Source: Streptomyces nojiriensis (GTDB taxonomy: Bacteria; Actinomycetota; Actinomycetes; Streptomycetales; Streptomycetaceae). From it: a stretch of DNA of 64,000 nucleotides. Below the pieces are notes generated by a model that was not told the DNA's origin, ran no database searches, and saw only the letters and a program-made list of their open reading frames with translations. The DNA is taken from NCBI RefSeq assembly GCF_017639205.1, contig NZ_CP071139.1:8369501-8433500 (forward strand). The letters are read 5' to 3'. A program made the translations under genes and the position numbers. Positions 33,328 through 40,921 of the stretch are shown here, one piece after another. Position 1 is the stretch's first letter. Every line of letters begins with the position of its first letter.

Positions 33328-33340
33328 CGCCCGGTCCCGG

Positions 33341-34459
33341 TCAGCCGTACATCGCCAGGTGGTACAGAGTCGCGAGCGCGTCGTCGATGGGATGGGGCTG
33401 CGGCTTGCCGGAGGAGTCGAGCCTGTTCCACCTCTGCATGTTCACCGCGACCGCCATCTGCCGCTTGCCGTCGGCACGGGTCATGGCCAGCGCTCCACCA
33501 CCCCAGACCGTGCCGCCGTGGCCCCAGAAGACGCCCTGACCGGGACCCTCCATCGGGTGCAGGCCGAGGCCGTAGTCGATCGTCTTCCCCTCTTGGGAGA
33601 CGACCGGGACCGTGCGTTGCATCTGCGCGAGCGACGACGGGCCGACGATCTCCCCGGCCAGCAGCATGCCGTAGAAACGGTTGAGGTCCGCGACGGTCGA
33701 TATCAGGGAGCCCGCCGGAATCGCCCATGACATGTTGTAGACGCTGTAGTCCCGCGGTGGGTCGATCATGCCGAACCATGCCTCGTAGAGCTGCGAGTGC
33801 GGCCCGTCGACGTACGGTCCGACGGGGAGTTCGGTGTCCCGGAGCCCGGCGCGCTCGATGACGTTCCGGGTGATGTACTGCTCGGCCGTGGTGCCGGTCA
33901 CCTGTTCCAGGAGCTGGGCGAGGAGCAGGTAGTTGGTGTTGGAGTACACCCCCGGCCGCCCGCCCGGGTGGCCGACCGCGGGTGCGGTGACCCCCATCTC
34001 GATCAGTTCGGTGGGGTCGAACCAGGTGAACCGGTGGTCGTCCAGGCTCTGGGGTCCGGTGTCCGCGAGGTGGGGGAACGCCTTGAGGGAGGGGTAGGCG
34101 TACGGGAGGTACTCGGCGAGGCCGCTCGTGTGGTTCATCAGCATGCGGACGGTGATCGCGTCACCGCGTTCTCCGGGAACCAGCCCCGGAAGGTGTCGCC
34201 CGATCGGTGTGTCGAGGCCGATCAGACCGCTTTCGACCTGCTGCAGGACCGCGGCGACGGTGAAGGTCTTGGTGATGCTGCCGACGCGGTGGCGCATGTC
34301 GGCGGTGACGGGGCGGCCGGTGGCGAGGTCGGCGACCCCGGCGGCACCGCGCCAGACCTGGTCGCCGTCCCGCACCTCGGCGAACAGGCCCGGCATTCCG
34401 GCTCGGTGGACGTTTTCGAGGGCTGCGTCCAGCGCAGCGCCATCCAGTGGGTTCTTCAC
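33341..34459 (-). CDS. Serine hydrolase, class C beta-lactamase / DD-peptidase fold, 372 aa
   Basis: The motifs of the beta-lactamase (PF00144) family are all present: SxxK as VGSITKTF, YxN in VYSNTNYLLL and HxG in GHGGTVWGGG. No signal peptide is seen with GTG 34459 (after GAAAGGA), so it may be cytoplasmic. An upstream in-frame start would only add charged residues. It could be an esterase or D-aminopeptidase rather than an antibiotic-resistance enzyme. It is divergent from a TetR gene. Confidence 0.83.
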   Translation of the reverse strand: MKNPLDGAALDAALENVHRAGMPGLFAEVRDGDQVWRGAAGVADLATGRPVTADMRHRVGSITKTFTVAAVLQQVESGLIGLDTPIGRHLPGLVPGERGDAITVRMLMNHTSGLAEYLPYAYPSLKAFPHLADTGPQSLDDHRFTWFDPTELIEMGVTAPAVGHPGGRPGVYSNTNYLLLAQLLEQVTGTTAEQYITRNVIERAGLRDTELPVGPYVDGPHSQLYEAWFGMIDPPRDYSVYNMSWAIPAGSLISTVADLNRFYGMLLAGEIVGPSSLAQMQRTVPVVSQEGKTIDYGLGLHPMEGPGQGVFWGHGGTVWGGGALAMTRADGKRQMAVAVNMQRWNRLDSSGKPQPHPIDDALATLYHLAMYG

Positions 34460-34569
34460 GTCATGCGTCCTTTCGTCTTCCCCGGGGTGGGCTCCGCATC
34501 GGTCGCCTGACCCGGACAACAGGGCACGAGTGGCATGCCGGCCCGCCCGGCATGCTCATGTCCTCATTA

Positions 34570-34586
34570 TGCACGCGGCGCGTGCA
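34570..34586. promoter_or_regulatory. Palindrome between the serine hydrolase and TetR genes
   Basis: TGCACGC, three bases, GCGTGCA. A further GTGCAC core follows at about 34595. It lies 45 bp upstream of the TetR start and is probably its operator. Confidence 0.65.
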
Positions 34587-34630
34587 ACACCGAGTGCACA
34601 GGTAGGATGAGATCCGGCGAGAGGAGCAAA

Positions 34631-35290
34631 ATGGCAGGCCGAAGGCGTTGGTCAACCGAAGAGATCCTGGATGCGGCGGCCGAGCTGCTGCGCACGAGCG
34701 ACGCGGATTCGTTCAGCGTGCGCAAGCTGGCCGCGGCCCTCGGGACCGATTCCTCCAGCCTCTACCGGCACTTCCGCAGCAAGACCGAACTGCTGCGTGC
34801 GGTCGCCGACCGGATTCTCCTGGCCGCGATGGACGGCTACCGCCCCGAGGGTGACTGGAAGCAGCGCATCACCGCCCTGGCCCTGCGCCTCAGGGAGGCG
34901 TTCGGCCGACAGCCCCAGCTCGCCGCGGTCTGGGGGCGGTACGCGTCCGGCGGCGCCGGTTCCCGGCTGGTCGTGGAAGAGGTGCTGCAGGCCCTGCGCG
35001 CGTCGGGGCTGCCCGACGAAGAGATCCCGCTGCGCTACCACCGGCTGGCGGTCCTCGTCGCAGCGCTGATCGCCTCCGAGGCCGGAGTCAGCGCCGTCAC
35101 CCCCGAAGAGCACGAACAAGGCATGGAGCTGTTCCGCGTGGCGGTACTCGGCGCCGATCCCGAACGCTTCCCGGCCCTGGCCCACTTCGCCCGCGACGTC
35201 CGCCCCCTCGGTGCGGAGCGCCGCGCCGCGTTCGAAGAGATCCTCGCCGCCCAACTCGCCGACATCGAGGCCGCGATCCGCCCGAGCTAG
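34631..35290 (+). CDS. TetR-family regulator with tetracycline-repressor-like C-terminus, 219 aa
   Basis: The helix-turn-helix is RWSTEEILDAAAELLR, SVRKLAAALGTDSSSLYRHFRSKTELLRAVADRIL. ATG 34631 follows GAGAGGAG; the frame upstream of it is non-coding. The C-terminal domain with AVWGRYASGGAGSRLVVEEVLQALRASGLPD resembles the TetR_C group. It probably regulates the divergent serine hydrolase gene. Confidence 0.87.
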   Translation: MAGRRRWSTEEILDAAAELLRTSDADSFSVRKLAAALGTDSSSLYRHFRSKTELLRAVADRILLAAMDGYRPEGDWKQRITALALRLREAFGRQPQLAAVWGRYASGGAGSRLVVEEVLQALRASGLPDEEIPLRYHRLAVLVAALIASEAGVSAVTPEEHEQGMELFRVAVLGADPERFPALAHFARDVRPLGAERRAAFEEILAAQLADIEAAIRPS

Positions 35291-35386
35291 GCGGCCTGGG
35301 TCCCGGGCCGGTCAACGGAGTCCAATGCGCCGCGCACCTGGGACGGGGCGGCTGGTGCATCGTCGGCCCGGCCCGCGAGCGCCATG

Positions 35387-35806
35387 TCAGCCCGCAGCGT
35401 CATCCTTCCTCCGCGCGGCTGAGCCGGAGCCCGCCGAGGGGAGCGTGCGGGGGCGAAGTCGGATGACGTCGGCCTGCTCGGGCTCGGCCTCCAGGACGGT
35501 GGCCTCGGTGGTGGCGTTCGCCTTGCGGCTCAGCTTCGACCTGAGGTCGTTCAGCTTGCTCTTGACGTGCGGTGCGGCCTTGGTGGCGGCGACGCCCAGG
35601 GCGGCGCCCGCGCCCAGGAGGGCGACGGCCGCCGTGATCGCAGCCACGTTGGCCGGAAACAGATCGGCGTGCGTGACCAGCGCATTGTCGTCATCCAGCG
35701 CAAGACCACGAAGGGCCCCAGGGGTGCTCGACTCCGGGAAATGCGTCTCGGCCGGACGCTCCACGAACATCAGGTCCCGCACCGTCTTGGGCGACTCGTC
35801 ATCCAT
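35387..35806 (-). CDS. Hypothetical single-pass membrane protein, 139 aa
   Basis: Residues 1-52 are soluble and acidic (DDESPKTVRDLMFVERPAE). A transmembrane helix AAITAAVALLGAGAALGVAATKAA follows at about 54-77. A basic helical tail begins HVKSKLNDLRSKLSRK. I know no family. TTTAGGAGGC-type bases precede ATG 35806 on the minus strand only weakly. It stands alone between the TetR and NPP1 genes. Confidence 0.55.
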   Translation of the reverse strand: MDDESPKTVRDLMFVERPAETHFPESSTPGALRGLALDDDNALVTHADLFPANVAAITAAVALLGAGAALGVAATKAAPHVKSKLNDLRSKLSRKANATTEATVLEAEPEQADVIRLRPRTLPSAGSGSAARRKDDAAG

Positions 35807-36149
35807 GCGGCCACTTTAGGAGGCGGCGGCGACGCCGCGGGCCGGAATGCGACTTCGGTGAAATCATTCCGTCGAGCTTCGCTCAGCGGCTGCTCAGCGG
35901 CTGCTCAGCGGCTGCTCGGCGGCGGGCGGGAGGCGGGCTGCGCCCGGCTCGTGAGCGAACATATCTGACATTCTGTCAATTTCCTTGTCCACAAGGCCCA
36001 TCCGGCTCCTCGGTACGCAAGGAGCCGAGTCTGTGCGGCCCCTTGCCGTGTCGCCCCGGTTCGCGAATGATGCTCGCTGCGCGTCGGTCGGCGGTGTTCC
36101 GCCGTGATGCGTCCACCCCCCTCGCACCCGGTCGGCCAGGAGGCCCGTT
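35807..36149. other. 343-bp intergenic region with repeat, short palindromes and hairpin
   Basis: No gene is supportable. It contains a 12-bp tandem repeat (CTCAGCGGCTGC, about 35882-35920, three and a half copies). Two small palindromes lie side by side in an AT-richer block (TGACA-TTC-TGTCA at 35966-35978; CCTTGT-CC-ACAAGG at 35983-35996). An 8-bp hairpin (CGGCTCCT at 36003-36010 with 36020-36027) follows. The AT-rich block is the likely promoter/operator of the NPP1 gene. Confidence 0.6.
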
Positions 36150-36917
36150 TTGCGGACGAACCGTCATATCCGGAGATCGATGGTGGTCATCGGTGCCGCC
36201 CTCGCGGTGGTCGTCGCCGTTCCCCAGGTGGCCTTCGCGGCGCCGCCCCCGGCGCTTCCCGGCAGAGCCGAAGCGATCGAGCTGACCTACCAGCCCGCCT
36301 ACGACTACGACACCGACGGCTGTTACCCGACGCCCGCCATCAGCGCGAGCGGGGTCCTCAACGGCGGGCTCAAGCCCACCGGCGCCCTCAACGGCAACTG
36401 CCGGGACGCCTCCGACCTCGAGAACACCAACGGCTATTCCCGCTGGGCCTGCAACAACGGCTGGTGCGCCGTCATGTACGCGCTCTACTTCGAGAAGGAC
36501 CAGGCCCTGCCCGGCATCGAGCTCGGCGGCCACCGACACGACTGGGAGCACGTGGTCGTGTGGATCCAGGGCAACGAGGCCAAGTACGTCGCCACCTCCG
36601 CCCACGGCGACTTCAACGTCCACTCGCGCGACCAGATCCGCTGGGACGGCAACCACCCCAAGATCGTCTATCACAAGGACGGCATCGGCACGCACTGCTT
36701 CCGCGCCGCGAACACCAACGACGAGCCGCCCGAGAACCACCGCCGCGCCTGGCAGTTCCCCACCCTCGTCGGGTGGTCGGGCTACCCGGCGACCGTGCGG
36801 GACAAGCTCACCCAGGCCGACTTCGGCAGCGCGCACTTCGGTCTGAAGGACGGCTCCTTCGCCTCCCACCTGGCGGAGGCCAAGCCGGCGGGGATCCCCT
36901 TCGACCCGTACCAGTAG
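36150..36917 (+). CDS. Secreted NPP1 / necrosis-inducing (NLP) protein, 255 aa
   Basis: The NLP signature heptapeptide GHRHDWE is present (residues 127-133), which in characterised toxins coordinates the divalent cation used to bind plant sphingolipids. The Sec signal is residues 1-30 (ending VAVPQVAFA). Cys residues (58, 84, 101, 106) suggest disulfides. TTG 36150 is the start, six bases after CCAGGAGG. Length is normal for the family. It should be secreted and may act on plant membranes, or simply be an extracellular lectin-like protein. Confidence 0.88.
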   Translation: MRTNRHIRRSMVVIGAALAVVVAVPQVAFAAPPPALPGRAEAIELTYQPAYDYDTDGCYPTPAISASGVLNGGLKPTGALNGNCRDASDLENTNGYSRWACNNGWCAVMYALYFEKDQALPGIELGGHRHDWEHVVVWIQGNEAKYVATSAHGDFNVHSRDQIRWDGNHPKIVYHKDGIGTHCFRAANTNDEPPENHRRAWQFPTLVGWSGYPATVRDKLTQADFGSAHFGLKDGSFASHLAEAKPAGIPFDPYQ

Positions 36918-36934
36918 AACCCGGCAGGCAGGGA

Positions 36935-36974
36935 GGCACCGGCATGGGTCCCGCACCCGCGCGGGGCCGGTGCC
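36935..36974. terminator. Hairpin terminator between NPP1 and ABC transporter genes
   Basis: GGCACCGGC at 36935-36943 pairs exactly with GCCGGTGCC at 36966-36974 across 22 bases. It lies between convergent genes. Confidence 0.65.
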
Positions 36975-36989
36975 CCCTGTGCCGTGTCG

Positions 36990-38144
36990 TCAGCCCGCCC
37001 AGATCCTGCGGTACCCCTCGCGGTAGCCGGTCGGGTCCCAGGACGTGGCGCCGTCGCTGTTGTCGGCCGTGGCGATGTGCACGGGGGCCACGTAGCCGCT
37101 GGCCGGCCGGCCCGCGAAGGCGCGGTTGAACTCGTCGATGATCTGCCAGCCCTGCTCGTTCAGCGGCTCGGGCACGGTGGCGGCCTGGAACTGCTCGCTG
37201 TTGATCCGCTGGAAGGCGGAGGGGTCGCCGTCGCCCGCACCGATGTTGAAGGGCGGTCCGGAGCCCGGCCTGCCCGCCGCGCGCAGGGCCGGGGCCGCGT
37301 CCGCGAAGTAGAGGTCGTTGATGGCGGCGGAGTACGTCCACTCGTCCTGGAAGCGGGAGAGCAGCGAGGAGACCGCCTGCGGGGTGCGGATCGCGGCGTC
37401 GGGGATGGGGATGTTCTCGTAGCTCAGGAGCCGTACACCGGAACAGGCGCCGAGCCCCTCGCGGATCAGCTCGGCCTTGTTCTTCGCGAACGGGATCGAG
37501 TCGTCGGTGAAGAGGACGACTCCGGCATCACCCGAGGACCGGGCGATGATCCAGTCCGCGCTGATCCTCGCCACGTCCTCCACCTTGGTGGTGACGTTGG
37601 TGAACAGCTTCGGTCTCTCGCTCGGGCCGGGGGAGCCCACCGCGTGCCAGCCGATCACCGGGATGTGCGCCGCTTCGGCCCGCGCCATCTGCTGCGAGGT
37701 CAGCTGGGGATCGAAGCCGCCGATGACGATGCCCGAGGGCCGCAGGGTGATGGCCTGGCTGAGGGCCGCCTGGATGCCGGCCGGGGTGCCGTCACCGTCG
37801 ATCACCCGGACCCGCCAGCCGATGGCCTTCGCGGCCTCCTCGACGCCCTTCGCGACGCCTGCGACGCCGGGGTTGGTCATGGTCTGCGCGACGTAGACGA
37901 TCGACTTGCCGGGGACCGCCGCGGGGCCGGTGGTGGGGCCGTGCCAGGCGGCGTCGGTGTTCTCGGCCCGCGCGACGGCCGCCCTGGCGTTCGCGAGGGC
38001 GGTGGGGCAGCCGGCCTTGGGCGGCGCGGCTCCGGTGGAGGGGCCGCCGCTCCCGCAGCCGGCGACGAGGGCGGCGGCCGCGGCCAGTGCGGCCGCGGCC
38101 GTGCGGGTGCTCCTGCGGTGAGAGTGCGAGTCCTTCGGGTACAC
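36990..38144 (-). CDS. Sugar ABC transporter substrate-binding lipoprotein, 384 aa
   Basis: Lipoprotein signal with LVAGC (Cys near residue 30). The mature protein is a periplasmic-binding-protein-like domain of the ribose/galactose class (SIVYVAQTMTNPGVAGVAKGVEEAAKAIGWRV, PSGIVIGGFDP, VIGWHAVG, IARSSGDAGVVLFTDDS). It captures a sugar or related ligand outside the membrane. It is the last gene of the three-gene CUT2-type transport operon. Confidence 0.87.
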   Translation of the reverse strand: MYPKDSHSHRRSTRTAAAALAAAAALVAGCGSGGPSTGAAPPKAGCPTALANARAAVARAENTDAAWHGPTTGPAAVPGKSIVYVAQTMTNPGVAGVAKGVEEAAKAIGWRVRVIDGDGTPAGIQAALSQAITLRPSGIVIGGFDPQLTSQQMARAEAAHIPVIGWHAVGSPGPSERPKLFTNVTTKVEDVARISADWIIARSSGDAGVVLFTDDSIPFAKNKAELIREGLGACSGVRLLSYENIPIPDAAIRTPQAVSSLLSRFQDEWTYSAAINDLYFADAAPALRAAGRPGSGPPFNIGAGDGDPSAFQRINSEQFQAATVPEPLNEQGWQIIDEFNRAFAGRPASGYVAPVHIATADNSDGATSWDPTGYREGYRRIWAG

Positions 38145-38177
38145 GGTGCTCCTGACGCGGTGCGCGTACGGACGTTG

Positions 38178-39242
38178 CTAGGGGGTGCGCAGCCGGCGCC
38201 GGGCGGAGTAGCCGGCCAGGCCGACGGCGATGAGCAGGGTGGCCCCGTTGAACAGGGGCGTGGCCCAGAAGTCGGCTCCGAGCTGGCCGATGCCGGCGAG
38301 GCCGATGGCGAGGACCGCGACCGCCACGACGGTGCCGAGGGCGTTGACGCGGCCGGGTTTGATCGTGGTGGACCCGAGCAGGGCGCCGACGAATGCGGGG
38401 AGCAGGTAGTCCAGCCCGACGCTCGGGTTGCCGGTCTGCTGCTGGGCGGCGAGGAGGACCCCGGCGAGGCCGGTGACCAGGCCCGATCCGGCGAAGGCGT
38501 AGACGGAGTACCGGTGGCTGGGGATGCCGATGATGTCGGCGGTGCGCCGGCTGGAGCCGATGACGTACATGTACCGGCCGAGCGGCAGCCGTTCCAGGAC
38601 CACCCAGAGCGCGGCCGCGAGGGCCAGGACGTAGTAGGCGGGCAGCGGCAGCCCGAGGAACCGGGAGTCGTAGAGGCCGGTGAAGGCGGTCGGCAGGCCG
38701 TCCGGGCCGGGGACGATCCGGGAGCCGTCGGTGATCCAGCCGGTGACGGCGTACATCATGCTGCCGGTGCCGAGCGTGGCGATGAAGGAGTCGATCCGTA
38801 CGTACTCGACGATGACGCCGTTGAGGACGCCGACCAGTGCCCCGCCGAGGACCACGGTGAGGCAGGCGAGCGGCCAGGGCCAGCCCGTGTCGACGATGAG
38901 CTTCAGCACCATCACATGGGCCAGGCCGAGGCCGTAGCCCATGGACAGGTCGAACTTGCCGGTGGCGATGGGGATGGTCGCGCCGAGGGCCAGGATGGCC
39001 GGGATCGACTGGTTGGACAGGATCGAGGAGACGTTGTCCCGGGTGGGGAAGGTGTCCGGCAGGACGAGGGAGAAGACCAGGAAGAGCAGGACGGCGAGGA
39101 CGAGCAGGCCGTAGGTGCCGATGTGGTGGCCCCGCAGGCGGTCCAGCAGGGACCGCGGCGGGGACGGACGAGAAGACGAGGGCGAGGGCGAGGGGGGCGG
39201 GGACGGGGGCGGGGACGGGGAAGAGGAAGGGGGCATGGTCAT
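38178..39242 (-). CDS. CUT2-type ABC transporter permease, 354 aa
   Basis: Eight to ten transmembrane helices in the BPD_transp_2 pattern: ILSNQSIPAILALGATIPIATGKFDLSMG, DSFIATLGTGSMMYAVTGW, NALGTVVAVAVLAIGLAGIGQ. An unusual N-terminal tail of about 30 residues consists mostly of Ser and Pro, encoded by a G-run-rich tract. ATG 39242 overlaps the stop of the ATPase gene by four bases. Confidence 0.87.
   Translation of the reverse strand: MTMPPSSSPSPPPSPPPSPSPSSSRPSPPRSLLDRLRGHHIGTYGLLVLAVLLFLVFSLVLPDTFPTRDNVSSILSNQSIPAILALGATIPIATGKFDLSMGYGLGLAHVMVLKLIVDTGWPWPLACLTVVLGGALVGVLNGVIVEYVRIDSFIATLGTGSMMYAVTGWITDGSRIVPGPDGLPTAFTGLYDSRFLGLPLPAYYVLALAAALWVVLERLPLGRYMYVIGSSRRTADIIGIPSHRYSVYAFAGSGLVTGLAGVLLAAQQQTGNPSVGLDYLLPAFVGALLGSTTIKPGRVNALGTVVAVAVLAIGLAGIGQLGADFWATPLFNGATLLIAVGLAGYSARRRLRTP
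39191..39220. repeat. G-run tract at the permease 5' end (G-quadruplex-prone)
   Basis: Five G-runs of four to six bases separated by C or AC lie on the plus strand, which is the template strand for the permease gene; the mRNA is therefore C-rich. It encodes the SPSPPP tail. Confidence 0.7.
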
Positions 39243-40789
39243 CGGTCCGTCGTGGGGCCGGTGATCGCGGGCATGGCCGAGGCGGTTCGGGTGAGCTCGG
39301 CGACCGTGAGGGCCGCACCGCTCAGCTCGGTGCTCACGCTCCCGCGGACGAACACCAGGGCGCGATGGCACACGTCCGCGACCTCTTCGAAATCGGTGGA
39401 GATGAGCAGGACCGCCAGGCCCGAGGCCAGCGCGTCGTAGAGCAGCCGGTGGACGGTCGCCTTGGCCCCGACGTCCACACCGGCGGTCGGCTCCTCCAGG
39501 ACGAGCAGGCGCAGGTGCCCCCGGAGCCACCGGCCGACCATGACCTTCTGCTGGTTGCCGCCGGACAGGGTGGCGATCGGTACCTCGCTGTCGCGGGGGT
39601 GCACCGAGAACCGGTCGATGAGGGCGGTGGCCTGGGCGCGCTCGCGGCGGGGGCTGATCCAGTGCGCCGCCGGCGCGCCGGACGCGCGCGGGTTCGCCAG
39701 GAAGTTCTCCCGTACGGTCAGGTCGGCGGCGCAGCCCTCCTCCTGGCGGTTGGCCGCCACGAAGCCGACGCCGCGTTCGAGTGCGGAGTGGACCGTGTGC
39801 GGGTGGTACGGCCGGCCGTCGAGCAGCACCTGCCCGCCGAGGATCGGCCGGGCGCCGGCGAGGGCGCGGCCCAGCTCCATGTGGCCGGCGCCGGTGAGGC
39901 CCACCATGCCGAGGATCTCACCGGCGCGCAGCTCCAGACTGACCTCTCCGGTGGACCCGGTCCGCACCCTGTCGAGGCTCAGCAGGTGCGGGCCGGCGGC
40001 AGGGGGAGTGCCCGGCGCCCGTCCGGCCGGTGCGTGGCCCACGATCGCGTGCACCAGCCGGTCCGGGCTGTGACCGGCGAGCGGGCCCCGGTCGACGAGC
40101 CGGCCGTCCCGCAGGACGGCGAAGGTGTCGGCGACCCGGTAGACCTCGTCGAGCCGGTGGCTGACGTAGAGGATGCCGTGGCCGCGGTCGCGCAGGGTGT
40201 GGAGTACGTCGAAGAGCCGCGCGCAGTCGGCGGCGGGGAGGGTGGCGGTCGGCTCGTCGAGCACGATGAGCTCGGCCCGGGTGGCGAGGGCGCGGGCGAT
40301 GGCGACGAGCGAGCGCTCGGCGGGGCCGAGGCGGGCGATCCGGGCATCGGCGTCCAGGTGCCCGGCGACGATCCGCAGGGCGTCGTCGCAGCGCTTCCGG
40401 GTCCGCCGCCAGGAGATCAGTCCGCGGCGGCGGGGGTAGCCGGTGCCCAGGGCGATGTTCTCGGCCACCGTCATCCACGGGACGAGGCCGAGATCCTGGT
40501 GGATGAAGGACATGTTCCGGGTGGCGGCGTGGCTGCCGAGGGGATGGCCGGCCACCGTGACCTGGCCGGTGTCGGCCCGGTGCACTCCGGCGAGCACCTT
40601 GATGAGGGTGGACTTCCCGGCTCCGTTGGGGCCGAGCAGGGCCAGGACGCTGCCGCGCCGGATGTCGAGGTCGACCGATTCCAGCGCGAGCGTGCCGCCG
40701 AACCGTTTGCTCAGGCCGCGTACGCGGACGAGCGGTGCGGCACCGGACTGCGAGGGTGGACTCGCCCAGGTGTCGGGAGCGTCATGCAC
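39239..40789 (-). CDS. Sugar ABC transporter ATP-binding protein, two NBDs, 516 aa
   Basis: RbsA/MglA-like. NBD1 has Walker A GPNGAGKST, a non-canonical signature LGPAERSLVAIARA, and Walker B ELIVLDEPTATL. NBD2 has the degenerate Walker A normal for this class (VGLTGAGHMELG), signature LSGGNQQKV and Walker B LLVLEEPTAGVD. It energises uptake by the adjacent permease. It is first in the operon, starting after GGAGAAG. Confidence 0.92.
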   Translation of the reverse strand: MHDAPDTWASPPSQSGAAPLVRVRGLSKRFGGTLALESVDLDIRRGSVLALLGPNGAGKSTLIKVLAGVHRADTGQVTVAGHPLGSHAATRNMSFIHQDLGLVPWMTVAENIALGTGYPRRRGLISWRRTRKRCDDALRIVAGHLDADARIARLGPAERSLVAIARALATRAELIVLDEPTATLPAADCARLFDVLHTLRDRGHGILYVSHRLDEVYRVADTFAVLRDGRLVDRGPLAGHSPDRLVHAIVGHAPAGRAPGTPPAAGPHLLSLDRVRTGSTGEVSLELRAGEILGMVGLTGAGHMELGRALAGARPILGGQVLLDGRPYHPHTVHSALERGVGFVAANRQEEGCAADLTVRENFLANPRASGAPAAHWISPRRERAQATALIDRFSVHPRDSEVPIATLSGGNQQKVMVGRWLRGHLRLLVLEEPTAGVDVGAKATVHRLLYDALASGLAVLLISTDFEEVADVCHRALVFVRGSVSTELSGAALTVAELTRTASAMPAITGPTTDR

Positions 40790-40921
40790 AGACTTCTCCG
40801 GGGGTCGGCCTCCGAGTTCTTCCCGACGGTACGGGGCACTCTACGGGGACATCACAGTGCATTCCCGGCATGTCGGCGCGCTGTCTGACCCCAATGGCCG
40901 AACGGACGGAGTCTCGGGGGG

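Noticed and set aside
33341..34459. Antibiotic-resistance class C beta-lactamase
   Set aside because: Motifs fit the broad serine hydrolase family, but no signal peptide is visible and the context is not that of resistance, so only the fold is claimed.
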